Assembly (NCBI GenBank): GCA_033977485.1
Contig: CM066991.1
Location: 34,283,850 to 34,347,849, forward strand
Length of the DNA: 64,000 nt
Source: Hydrangea macrophylla
Lineage: Eukaryota > Streptophyta > Magnoliopsida > Cornales > Hydrangeaceae
Reading direction: 5' to 3'
Shown: piece by piece, positions 11,601 to 22,979 of the stretch
How positions within the stretch are numbered: the first letter of the stretch is position 1
Layout: each line of letters starts with the position of its first letter
Translations under genes and position numbers: made by a program
Notes under the pieces: model-generated
Seen by the model: only the letters and a program-made list of their open reading frames with translations
What the model was told of the DNA's origin: nothing
Database searches by the model: none

Positions 11601-12173
11601 AGTGCATTTTTATTAGGTTTATGGATAAGAAAAAGAAAGAAATGGAGTCCATGATATGATAGAAGCTTTGAAGCCTCATCAATGAATTGAGTGTTTCATT
11701 CGGTTTTTTCTTTTCTTTTTCATTTCTTTTTAAATTTGCCCCTCAAATGGTTTATGAGAACAAGAGAATTAATTTCATAGTTTGGAATGCAGGGATGGAT
11801 GTAAATCTCAATTTAAAATAAGCTCAATCACAATGTCCTGACTATTTAAAAATAAATAAAAAATAATAATTATTGAGAGTTAAAATTTTGTTAATTCAAT
11901 TGTTTAGTCTCTCACCAATAAGAGAAGGGGATTTGACATCGAAACTTTTTCTTTCCTTCCATTGTTGTTGAAGGAACTTTTAGTATGTTCTGTTGGAGTA
12001 ATTATCTCATGATGTGACTGTTACACTTTTGTGAATTAATTTCATTGTTATTTGAGTATTCTATTTGCCTTACAAGAGTTCACGCTAATCACAGTAACTG
12101 TCACACATTGTGACGGTCAAATGAAATAATTTCTCGTTCATTTAGGACTTTTATAACAATCCTATTTGTGGCC
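11601..12173. other. No feature seen
   Basis: AT-rich sequence downstream of the LINE tail. No frame, inverted repeat or RNA gene that I can support. Confidence 0.4.
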
Positions 12174-12181
12174 CCCTTAAT

Positions 12182-12748
12182 TAGGGGTGCAACTCGGGCG
12201 GGACCCAAAGGGTTTTGCCTCTGCCCAGGTCCGAGCCCGAATTCAAGCAGCCTGCCCAAGCCCGAGCCCGAGCCCGACAAAACCCGAACTTGTCAACCCG
12301 AGCCCGGTTTGTGAAATAGTTCTACAACCCGAGCCCGAGCCCGAGCCCGAGCCCGAATTGAGCCCGAATTACAAATTTTTTTTTTTTTGCAAATTGATTT
12401 TTAGTATGTAAACAATAATATGTAGAGTATCAAATGTATTTTTTATTGTTTAGATTTGAGAAAAACATTCATATATTAATTTAGTGCTAGAATAATATCT
12501 AATAGTGTATTATTATCACTATAAAACACTAGAATATAATATCAAAAATAATACATAAATAGAATTCGGGCTCGGGCTCGGGTTCCACGGGTTAGTAATA
12601 TTTTGTCCAAGGCCCGCCCGAATTCAATTCGGGCTTCCAAATTGCTGCCCAGGCCCGCCCACCATGAAAGTATTGTGGGCCCAAGCCCGGGAATTTTCGG
12701 GCCGAGCTCGGGCTTCCCGCGGGTTGACCCGCCCGACTTGCAGCCCTA
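12182..12748. mobile_element. Non-autonomous hAT element, 567 bp, with GAGCCC hexamer arrays
   Basis: Terminal inverted repeats are TAGGGGTGCAACTCGGGCGG on the left and TAGGGCTGCAAGTCGGGCGG read from the right. An exact 8-bp duplication CCCTTAAT flanks it (12174-12181 and 12749-12756), diagnostic of hAT. The arms carry repeated (GAGCCC)n on the left and the complementary (GGGCTC)n on the right, around an AT-rich centre with no coding capacity. Confidence 0.85.
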
Positions 12749-12756
12749 CCCTTAAT

Positions 12757-14364
12757 TACATAGAAATTGTTAGCCATTTGTCAAAATCGTTGTTCTGCAA
12801 TGAATGATGCGGAAAAGGGTTGAAATTAAGTGTTCCATAGTCACTGCTACAAATAAAAATTGTTAATAGTAAAAATAAATAAAGTATTATTACTGGGCAG
12901 TAGTTTTTTCACAAATGCGCCAAATTTTAGGTGGAAACACAAGTGAAAAATTTGGACAATCTAAGGTACTTTTTGTCCCTTTTTTTGAGCAGCTCCAACA
13001 TAGTTCTCATATGGCGTGCCAAAATAAAAAAAATAGCAGATCCTCTAAAATTGCATGCTCTAATGCACAGTTATTTAACCTCTCAAATTATAGTATTGTC
13101 AAATATTCTTTCAAATATTACAGAAGATTTGGCATTGCTACATCATATTTTTGTTGGTAATTGTGCCCAATAAATCCATTTTCAATGTTAGTTGACTAAA
13201 AAAGTGGTAGTTGTGACAAAAAAATGACATTTTTGATAAAATGTACCATTGGGCAGGATTGTCAAAATTTAGCATTTTTACACTGTAGCAATCAAACTAT
13301 AACTTTGATGGAGGAAAAAAAATAGCACGTTGCATTGGAGTTGCTCGTAGATACTATTTGTTCATCTGTGTGTCATATATGTGTCACATAGACACACTTA
13401 TATACACACGTGAACAAACCACACTTCAAAACAGTTGAAATAGTACTTAAAGAAAAACTCCTATATATTTTTCGAAAAAAATTTAGCTAGATTTTTAAAA
13501 CGGTCTTATCTTTTCCAGTAATTTCCATAACAAATAAGTTTGGTTCAACCCCTAGAAAAAATTTTTTTTTTGTTAGTTTGCTGGAAATGAAACAGATAAC
13601 CGCTTTGAAATACGGGTCTAGCTTGTCGCGTATTGTGTTGTCCAACACATGGATACGACACTTTACTCATACTTTTTTTGCATTGTTAATGTACAATTTT
13701 TTTTCCCAATTCCCAAATAATACGCCATCGTTTGGCTGGTCCATTAGATCACAACATGTGTCAACACTGCTTGAGACATGTGCCGTGCACATTTCAAATT
13801 CAGAGCACGCAGTCCATCAGCAAGAATGAGGACTCATGGCAGATGCTGGAGAGACCCTTCTAACAGAAAAGAAATTGTCCAGCCCACTACTAAGGAGTGG
13901 AGATAGTTAGAGTGTGGGAGGGAGAAAATGGGAAGTGTGTTGGGGGAGATTGGAGTTTGGTTGGTCTTGAGTAATGCTTTTGACACATCAAACATTTACA
14001 TAAAATTACTCACAAAAAGTTATTATGTCTAGCTCTTTTTTGGTGGTATTCACTGACAATGTGAGATCCACTAACACAGTAGGGTCCGCCGGTAATAGAG
14101 ATACACACAATAAATTTTTATGCACAACTTTATGTGAATGTTTTATGTGTTCCAAACATTACTCAGTGGGTCCCTTGTGGGTCACACATGAATGTACCAC
14201 ATTAAAACACACCCACACAAAACATATAAATACGTACACTAGCTTAAATGTAAATATAACACCACAATACCAATTGTTATGCATTTAAATGCATATGTTT
14301 AAACTAGGTTGACACAGTGATCAACAATTTATCAAATTACCCTCAATTGTATATAGAGGAAAAC
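12757..14364. other. Mostly featureless DNA; possible foldback element at 12987-13346
   Basis: GAGCAGCTCCAACATAG at 12987 is matched by a reverse-complement-like TTGCATTGGAGTTGCTC ending at 13346, suggesting terminal inverted repeats of a 360-bp element, but no target duplication was found. The rest shows no gene or RNA that I can support. Confidence 0.3.
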
Positions 14365-14503
14365 GCTCTCCAGTGCACTGGGTCAGTGCACTGCACTTTT
14401 AAGTTTAAAAAATCAATAGGCAGCCCCGCTGACCCCCGTCCTGTCTCGCTACCTCGCTGACCCGCAAATTTTTTAGGTTTAAAAGTCCAGTGCAGTGGAG
14501 AGC
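14365..14503. repeat. Short foldback (MITE-like) sequence
   Basis: The left arm GCTCTCCAGTGCACTG... and right arm ...CAGTGCAGTGGAGAGC are inverted over about 45 bases, including AAGTTTAAAAAAT opposite ATTTTTTAGGTTT. No clear target duplication was found, so classification is open. Confidence 0.45.
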
Positions 14504-14514
14504 CTGACCCCATA

Positions 14515-14545
14515 TATATATATGTATGTATATATGTATATATAT

Positions 14546-14596
<51 letters not shown>
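14515..14596 (+). repeat. TA-rich then (GA)n microsatellite
   Basis: An alternating TATATATG stretch is followed by about 23 GA units. The apparent reading frames across it are low-complexity artefacts. Confidence 0.9.
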
Positions 14597-14598
<2 letters not shown>

Positions 14599-14864
14599 TG
14601 TATGCCCATCTTATGTTACTATGATACTGTAACTTCTTCAATTCCTTGATATGGAATGGGTACGATTTTTATTTTTTGATTGGGAAGTGTTTTGTTTGGT
14701 ATTGTATATTTTTTTAAGGTTCCTGGGCTATTAATTTGTTGATTGGCTAATTTGGGAAGGGTAAATAAAAATTTGATGAATGGGTATTATGGGGTTTTTA
14801 CTATGGAGTAATTATGCTATGCTTACCAAATTTATATCTCAATTTTGCTTCACAACACATTTGG

Positions 14865-14869
14865 CAATG
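14865..14869 (+). repeat. Candidate target-site duplication CAATG, left copy
   Basis: CAATG precedes TGTCACGTCC at 14870 and recurs at 18616-18620 directly after GATTACA. Confidence 0.5.
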
Positions 14870-17800
14870 TGTCACGTCCCGGAGTAGCAAAAATTAGAGG
14901 GAAATAAAAAACATACATAAGAAGAAATTACAAAACGTCTAATGGTATTCATGGGGGAACTTTAAGTGTTTCGCTACTAGGCTATTACAATTGTTCCAAA
15001 TGAAAATCACAAAATATAAGTTTGGGCAATCGACGCCACTTAAATTATTACATCAAACAAAGGATAGTTTCTAAAGCGTAAAGGAAATTTTGATACGGTA
15101 ATAGGCCAGAATTTTCTTTCTAGCTGGTATACCCATGCCCTTCATCAGCATACTCTTCTGATAAGTCTCCCTCAGGGCAACCTTCTAGATAGTCTCCCTC
15201 TGGAGGATCGAGATACTACTCTTCATAGTTACCTTGATGACTTTGTTCATTATAACCTAGACGTAATATGTCCAGGGCAAGAAGAGCCGTTTGCTTTTGA
15301 AGCTAAGTGAGTTAATCTAACTGGTCACTCCTAATACCAGCAATATGATACAAGTACGACGAATATCTTGACCTAAACACTTGATAATCATATAACATGA
15401 TGGTATGAGTGAAACAGTGATGACACCATGCAGTATCGATATATTCGACTTTACTCAAACACCACTAATGACTCATGTGACTTGTTACATTACCAGTGTA
15501 ACACCGTTAGCTTAGAGTAGAATGATTTCGTTGCTATCGTCGCCTAACAGGTCCCCATAGCAATTTTGGTTTTAAAAGTTGTAATCACTTTACTCTTGGA
15601 TACTCGTGACCTTGCCTAGAGAATAGAATTGTTACAGCGCTATCGTCACCTAAGGGCCCTATAGCATTATAATTGGTAACTATTGTATTCCACGTTTAGA
15701 TGGATATTTGGCTATCGTCGCCTAATAGGGCCCCATATCGTATAAACCACTAACTCATGATTAACTTCATCCATTCAAATGGGTACTTTTGCTATCGTCG
15801 CCTATCAGGGCCCCATAGCATTATATCGTTGTTCCCATTGATTTGACAGTACTACTCGGACTTCCGTGGTTCACTCAATCATGTATGATAATGACATTAG
15901 TCTCCTAGACTAACCATGGAGACGTCAATATTGACATCATGACTCGAATCCGTCCTTATGAATGTTCAAGTAATTGTATAACGTATAAGTTTGAATCACA
16001 ACAACAGTTATTAATTAAGCATGGAGTATAGTTATCTAAACACGTGTTCATCATATAAACAGTTAATCTTAACGTACCATATATAATACTCATTTAATAT
16101 GTCCACATAGGATACATTGAATATTCACATAATACACAAGGAGTATCTCTATAATATACCAAGTGAGTTAGGACGACTCACCTCGATGCGGGTTCGTAAA
16201 AACAAGCGTAGCTTTGGTCCTTACAATTCATATGAATTCATAGAATAATGATTAATATGTACACTAGTAACAATGACATAGTGGTAATCGTGCCGGATGA
16301 GTTCCTAAACCTCAACACGATGATCCTGGCATCATTTTGAATCTAATTCCATTGACTAAACTCAAATTGGAGTCCAGCAGATAAAATGTTGGATTTTCTA
16401 TACCAATGTGGGCCCTAGCGGTAAGCTGTATTTTTTACCCTGTCAAAAGGTCACCAAACTTTGAGGGAATGTTCTAAACATTATTTTAAGACTATGGAAA
16501 CTGACCGCGTATTTTTGTAAGCTACGGTTTATTTATTATAAATTATTGAAGTCTTAATTACATAATTATAGACTTAGGAGTCTTATAATTATAAAATATA
16601 TTTTAGGCAGACATTTGGCCTTTATAAATATTTTTATTAAATACTAGGCCTTAAAATATGCTAGTGGTATTTTTCTCCTAATTTTTAGAATTGGTTTGTT
16701 ACTTAAATGGATTAAATACAACCAAGCGCTTCTTTTAGAAATAATTGAGAAATTATTAAAATATTAAAGTTTGAGTTTTATAATGAATAATTTAGGAAAT
16801 AAAGGCATTACGCCTTGTGGAATTTAATATAATTTTCCATATCTTAAAGGTGGCCATTAGACATTTATCCTCTAATTATTATAATTATAAGCAATTTCTT
16901 ATTATTTATTTGGATAAATAAATAATAAATATAATATATAGTTAGAACCTTATATTACTATAATATAAGAATAATATGTAATATAATATTTCAAAATATT
17001 TAGAACTAAACTTTGATATTTACAACTTTTTTAAATTAATTTAAAATCATCATATTCTATTTATTAAAATAAACAATAATTATCATTTATTTAAAACAAG
17101 GAAATTAATTAATATACTATGTATAATTTTAGCATATTATAATTATTATATTATAATAATCCAGAATTAAAAATGATATAAAATTATTTTTATACATTTA
17201 AAAATCAATTATAGTCATTTTAAACTTATTTAAAAATAAAACAGAATGATGAAAACTAAAATAATAAATTAAAACCCGCACCTGATCCGACCCAAGCTAA
17301 ACGGGTTAACCATTTACAAACTTAATAGAGTCCATATAGAAAACTCGCGGGTCGACCCGATTCGACCCGGTCATAAACGAGTAGACTATTTATGCACTCT
17401 TAGAAGCCCAAACCCAGAATTCGTGAGTTAATCCAAACCCGATTCATATCCAGGCCAAACCCGGATCCATACCTGGCCCAATTGGATCTAGAATGATCTG
17501 AAATGAAACGACGTCGTTTCATTAAGTTATTTACGGGTTATTTTAAAAGAAAATCCGACCCGTTTGTGTCGTTTCATTAAGTTATTTACGAGTTATTTTA
17601 AAAGAAAATCCGACCCGTTTGTATTAATATGGGTAAACGATATAACCCATTTTTAAACGAGTAAGTACAACAATTTGAGCTTGGGGTACAAGGTTTTAAA
17701 GCTTTAGGGCTCCGGTCATCTTCTCCAATGCCTAGCCCATCGCCGGCGAGCCCGTTTTCGCTGGGAAACTTTCCGGGCTTGTATCTCCATCGTCTCTCCA

Positions 17801-18217
17801 TGTAAATTGATGCTACCAATGCCCCTCACCTATAACATACTAGAAGCCCAGGTCTTAGTTATCTCGTTTGGGTTCTTACGAGTCTATTATTCTTTTTGAC
17901 AAAAATGGGAATAATCCCTTACATGGCCTACCAAACGAGTACCAAATGAAAAGCTGCTCGAGGGGGTACTAAGGGGTCCAAGGGGGTCTTAATGGTGTAG
18001 CTTAGGGGTTGTTTAGTGAAAGTTGACAAATCAATCTCCGGCGAGGAGCTTTAATGGTGGTTTTAAGGCAGTTAAGAGCCTTAGGCTCTATTTGGCGTGC
18101 AAGTGGGGGTCTAAGTGTGTGTATGTGTGTGCGCGATGTATTAAAGGCATAGAATTAATACAAAGGGGTGTAGGTGATTTTGTACCTCAGTCTCCGTCTC
18201 TTTTTCTCTTCTCCGGT

Positions 18218-18270
<53 letters not shown>

Positions 18271-18304
18271 ACATCTTCTTCTTCTTCTTCTCTGGTTAGG
18301 TATA

Positions 18305-18338
<34 letters not shown>

Positions 18339-18615
18339 GTGAGGTAGAGAGTATAACGCAGAGGGGGTTTTGTTTGCTTGAGTTCTCTCTCACTCTTTCT
18401 CTCCTAATGGTGGTATATATATATATATATATATAAACCATCTGAACATACACATATATCTACATAGATTTGAGAATCTATTTGAAGCTGATGGAGGGGA
18501 CATGAGGGAGATTGAGAGGAGTTAATGGCCTAGGGAGGGGGAAAAGGAGGACGACGGTTGGGGGTAGGGGTGGTTATCCGGTGGGTAGGGGGTGTTTAGG
18601 GTGAGGGAGATTACA
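14870..18615 (-). mobile_element. Candidate solo LTR, about 3.7 kb (Del/Tekay-like ends)
   Basis: Read on the minus strand the element begins TGTAATCTCCC (18615) and ends CCGGGACGTGACA (14870). These ends resemble the LTR ends of the Del/Tekay-like element at 40358-48777 (TGTAATACC... and ...GGGTGTGACA). CAATG flanks both sides. It has no coding domain. Near 15530-15820 a motif, GCTATCGTCGCCTA...GGGCCCCATAGCA, occurs four times at 70-100-bp spacing. A 61-bp direct repeat sits near 17511-17632, and the promoter-proximal part is rich in CT and GT microsatellites. The call rests on end motifs and a short duplication. Confidence 0.5.
18219..18264 (+). repeat. (CT)n microsatellite
   Basis: An uninterrupted CT tract inside the candidate solo LTR; a (GT)n tract follows at 18305-18336 and a (TA)n tract at 18414-18435. 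Predicted frames across them are simple-sequence artefacts. Confidence 0.95.
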
Positions 18616-18620
18616 CAATG

Positions 18621-19635
18621 AGTTTAAGGTAATGAGGTAGTACAAAGAGCATTTTAGGTAGTACTTGTAGTACTATATTTGTATGATCTGCCGTCGTTTG
18701 AAACTACGTGCCACACAGTCCAGGTTAACACATATTTTATGGGTCCCTGTGACAAGTTTGCCCGGATTTGAAACTTACAATCTAAGTTATTAAGTTATTA
18801 ATACGTATGATTTGTATAGGGTTTTGGAAATACGAAACTAAATACGGGGTTCCATTTTATTAATATTGAAATTTTACGGTTAATACACAATGGGACCATC
18901 CAAACCAACTTCCAATGAAAATCCAGGTGGTCCCACTGGAAGCACAGTTGGGATACAAATTTGGGAAGCATAACATTATTTTTTACCATGATATCCATTT
19001 TTAGTGTTTGTTTTAATCCCCATTAGAGGGAAATTGGCTACTTGTTGTGGCTTTAGATCTTTGGTTTGGTTTTTTGGGGCTATCTTTTTGTAATAGGATG
19101 TTCTATGATGGGATTTTCCCTTAACTAATGAAATCTTGATGTTGTTCATAGAAAACAAGAATGAAAATATAGGACTAAACGTTTGGTGTAGTCTTACAAG
19201 GTGAGAAATTCATATTCGAATGTAAACTGGCTTAGAGTCACTAATGGTTCCTTGGTAGGATTGCCTTGGACAAACCAGCTAAATGCTATGAGTTTAATTT
19301 GATATTAAAAAAAGAAAAAGAAGAAGAAGAAATGATTATGTGGTTTGGGACAACTACGCCACATGATGATTTGAACCAACAAAGAAAAGTCATATGTTAA
19401 AAAAAAAAAAAAAACGATAAGCCTACCGTTTCTGTGCTAGTTGGTATTCTGACATACATGACACTCTTGCACTGATCTATGCTACGACATCACACAAATG
19501 GTGTGGTGATCCCAGTCCAATGAATAATTTGTCGATAAAAAGACACCAAAGTTCCCAAATTGTACATCGTTGCCATTCTGTGAATACCACATTTTAGTCA
19601 CCAATAAATGTTCATTAACCTATATTTGAGTGGTA
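18621..19635. other. No feature seen
   Basis: No gene or element boundary that I can support; a few short A-rich tracts only. Confidence 0.4.
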
Positions 19636-19643
19636 GGTGGAGA

Positions 19644-19779
19644 CAGGCGGATTTACATAGAAGGGGATAGATACACTATCTTTTATTTTATTTATTTTAC
19701 AGTTAAACCCCCCTGAAAATTATAAAAGTCCCCCCTGACATTGTAAAATTATCATACTAAGTCCCCCCCCTCCCCCCCC

Positions 19780-19821
<42 letters not shown>

Positions 19822-19955
19822 CTAATTATAAAATATGTATAAATAGGTCCACAAAAAATGTATAAATAGGTCCAATTTTTTTTTTTTGGGGAGCCGCTAG
19901 CCCCAAACCCCCTGCATCAAGCCCTACTTGAAATGCTTTTCTATATCCGCCCCTT
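19644..19955. mobile_element. Non-autonomous hAT MITE, 312 bp
   Basis: The ends are CAGGCGGATTTACATAGAA on the left and GGGGCGGATATAGAAAAG read from the right. An exact 8-bp duplication GGTGGAGA flanks it (19636-19643 and 19956-19963). It contains a poly-C run and a (CT)n tract near 19770-19818. Confidence 0.7.
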
Positions 19956-19963
19956 GGTGGAGA

Positions 19964-20283
19964 TCATCAAAATCTGTATATTTCTGACGAAAGATCCTAA
20001 CCTATGTTTCTTTTTCACGTTTGTTTATTTCTCACAAGTTCCTTATCAGAAAGTATAGAAAACGATCCAATAAAAATTATGATACTAGATGGGTTTATGC
20101 ATATGCGTGCAATAGAATGTCATACAAGTTTAATTAACATAAGTTGTAGCCTATGAAGTGATTTGAGAAGGAAGGATGTGGGACCATTTGTTTACTTATT
20201 CTCCTTTGCTTAGGACTCAACCTCCATGATTACATTTAGGTGAAGTTTCTTTTGCAGGAATGAGAACGATATTGTGCGGAACT
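19964..20283. other. No feature seen
   Basis: No gene or repeat boundary that I can support. Confidence 0.4.
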
Positions 20284-20453
20284 GGACTAATAGTCCATTT
20301 TAATTGAGTAGTCGGCATGCTTAAACACAGGAGATTAATAGTCTATTTTAAGTTTTTAACTAAGTCAGTCTTCCATATAGGTACTATCTAACCTGGATAT
20401 ATGGCTGTGGTACTAATAGTCCCAAGTCTATTCAATTAAAATGGACAAATAGC
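20284..20453. repeat. Foldback (MITE-like) sequence
   Basis: GTCCATTTTAATTGAGTAG on the left is matched in reverse complement by CTATTCAATTAAAATGGAC on the right. The target duplication is not resolved. Confidence 0.4.
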
Positions 20454-20884
20454 CCAAACCCCTTGCTAGCCAAACGTGGCCCAATGATCACTTCTTAATT
20501 AAAAAATGCAAGCGCAGATTGCTTTTTAAATACTAATTTATCATGGGCTTTAGGTGTTTGCGTTCTACTCGCTTGGGATTTCAAAAAGACTTCCTTCTAC
20601 CCATTTGGTTTGCGGTTACTAGTAACTAGAGCCCATGACAGGTTCCGCAGACCATAGTGAGTTTGAGTTCAGTACGCACCATCGCACATGTGAAAGAAAA
20701 CATACAGCAAAATGCGTAGTAACCTTATTCTCCCACTAATGCCCTAATTAGCAATATTGTTAAGTATGCCTAGGATATGTATAGTGTCTTTGACTGTGAA
20801 AAAAGTCAGGACACTATAAACAAGAGTAATCTAATTAAATGTCAATTTTCTCTTACATGTATATTCAAATTAAACTATACAAAC

Positions 20885-21210
20885 GACTGCAATAGAGGTG
20901 ATTCTAAAAGAGGAGGCTTTGGAGGGCTGATAAAGGATGACAAAGGTCATTGACAATGAGGATATTATGGAGCTCTCAGTACTCCACGTGGGGAGCTGAG
21001 GTAGAAAGTTTGAGAAGAAGCTTGGATCTTGCACTCAAGATAGGCTTAAAAATTCTGGTGGTAGAGTAGCCTCAAAAGTTGTAATCACACTGTTGAAAAG
21101 TAACGTTGAACCAACTCCGAGAAAGGGAGTTATTTGAGATTGCAAGCTTTTGATGGACAAAAATACAGTTAAGGTCTCTCACATCGAAAGACAAGTGGTC
21201 CTTTTGTTTT
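20885..21210 (+). pseudogene. RNase H-like (RVT_3 type) domain remnant
   Basis: The plus strand reads GDSKRGGFGGLIKDDKGH, a stop in place of the expected tryptophan, then GYYGALSV and later AEVESLRRSLDLALKIGLKI. This is the pattern of the plant RNase H-like domain found in L1-type LINEs and related host proteins (xxGxGGLIRDxxGxW, then AELxxLxxGLxLAxxxG). Several stops follow. No reverse transcriptase is nearby, so this is an isolated fragment. Confidence 0.5.
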
Positions 21211-21474
21211 TATTGAACAAGCTTGAATTTGTATCAACTTTAATCTTCTTGAAAATGACAGTGGAGTAGCTCTATCGAGAGGGATTATTGTTGCCTTATT
21301 TCATTTGCACAAAATCAGAAAAGTCGAGAGGATGTGGAATGTTGTCTATTTAGATAGCACCTAAAATGGAAAATATGGTTATACATAACATAATATACTT
21401 TTATGAAGAAAAAAAATATAAATAATTTAAAAAAATTTAATTTGCATCTCTCATTAGTTTTTTGTTTATAATCT

Positions 21475-21483
21475 CTTTTATAA
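21475..21483 (+). repeat. 9-bp target duplication of the split MULE-type MITE, left copy
   Basis: CTTTTATAA lies immediately left of the inverted repeat and recurs at 30061-30069 immediately right of the other arm. Confidence 0.75.
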
Positions 21484-21665
21484 GAGTAATGCTAGGTTCA
21501 CCTAAACGAGGTACTTAAACTATCTACCTATTGATGTGGATTTCCAAAACTATTCATCAGTTACCAAACAAAGTTAAGAGTAGTGCTACGCACACTCTAA
21601 AATTCACACTGAAATCCACATAGGATAATCGTGACAGTTGATTTTGGTGGGATCCGCGTGGGATC
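21484..21665. mobile_element. Left half of a Mutator-type foldback MITE
   Basis: This arm starts GAGTAATGCTAGGTTCAC and is the imperfect reverse complement of 29880-30060. Together they form a 363-bp palindromic element flanked by 9-bp CTTTTATAA copies, the size expected of Mutator-like elements. The Athila element is inserted almost exactly at its centre. Confidence 0.75.
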
Positions 21666-22979
21666 TGATCTTGTCAGAATGAAGATATAAAAAGTGTACT
21701 TTACTTTTCTAAAGATTTATAGTAGTGAAAGTAAAGGTCGAACCCACAGAAATTGAATACTACGCACGTTAATTTTTAAAACCTAAATTTAGTTAATTAA
21801 GAAAACAGATTTTGGATTTAATTTAAATTAAACTAATAACAATAAAAGTAAATCTAAATTATGAGAGCAATTAAATATTTGTTTTTATAATAAGTTTAAG
21901 GAACCTAGAATTGCAAATCCACCACTAGCTTCATAATAAGGGTATTTATGAATTACTTTAGCTTATTAAGTTGGATGATAATGGGGAATCGTAGCTACAA
22001 GCCCAATTCCTCCGTCAAGAAAATAACTATGGTTCAAGCACTAACATAATCCATCTTCGGTTAGCATGAATTATCCCACACTAAACTAGGGTTGTGGTAT
22101 AATCCGTCTAATCTAGGCATGGACTATTCGGATACTTGATAGCACAATTCAGTTTAAGCACTATTACATGTAAATAATCTAAACAAGCACAACAAGCATA
22201 GATCATTGAGCACACTACCATCAAAATGGATATAAGACAAGAGTAAACTTTGAAAGTAACGATTTAATCAATAAAAGCATGATTTATTTATAAAAATCCT
22301 CGAAACATGTAACTGTCATCCATACATAATAAAACTAAAATAAAAACATAAAATACACCCTATTACTTGGCTAGGGTTTCATTAAAACCCTAGATCTTGA
22401 GTTAAGTTGTCCATAGAAGCGGTAGATGGCAAGTAGTTGATGGAAGAGGCTATGGAAATCCTTGGTCTTCTTCTTCTTCTTCTCCTTGCTTCCCTCCCTT
22501 CAATGGCTGAAAGTATGGTTGTATATTTTGTGTATAATAATTGCCAACCCAAGAATTGAATTACAATTGAGTATTTATAGATTTGGAGCAAGTTTTGGAA
22601 GCTTTCCTAACCCAATTCGCACTAAAACTGCTGTATTTAGCTTTCCAGACGTAATTAGGCAGTTTCGTTCGCGTAGGAGTCTTCAGTACAATGAAATACA
22701 CGTATTTGGTTTTTACATAGGTCGCGCGAGCGCGTTTCTGGGGGGGTCGCGCGAGCGATTTCTGGTATTTCGCGCGAACGGGCCACGCACGTGATGTGAT
22801 TTTTTTCAGCTTCTTTTCTTCTGCTTTTTCACCCCATTTAGCTTGGAATCCTTACTTTTCTCCAAATCCTGACAGAAAATAGAAAACGAAGTAAAAATAT
22901 ACAGAAATATGAAGAAAAAAAAAGTACTAACAACTGTGAATTAAGGCATGTAATTAGGGGATTTGTTCTCTCCCGATCA
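21666..22979 (-). repeat. Athila 3' LTR
   Basis: A 1314-bp LTR of the minus-strand Athila element, starting TGATCGGGAG (22979) and ending CTGACAAGATCA (21666). In the first 325 aligned bases it differs from the 5' LTR at about 18 positions, so the insertion is not recent. It contains CpG-dense motifs of the form TCGCGCGAGCG near 22720-22790. Flanking GGATC (21661-21665) is duplicated at 29875-29879. Confidence 0.85.

Noticed and set aside
18023..18453. Frames of 78-137 codons on both strands
   Set aside because: Mostly (CT)n, (GT)n and (TA)n microsatellites.
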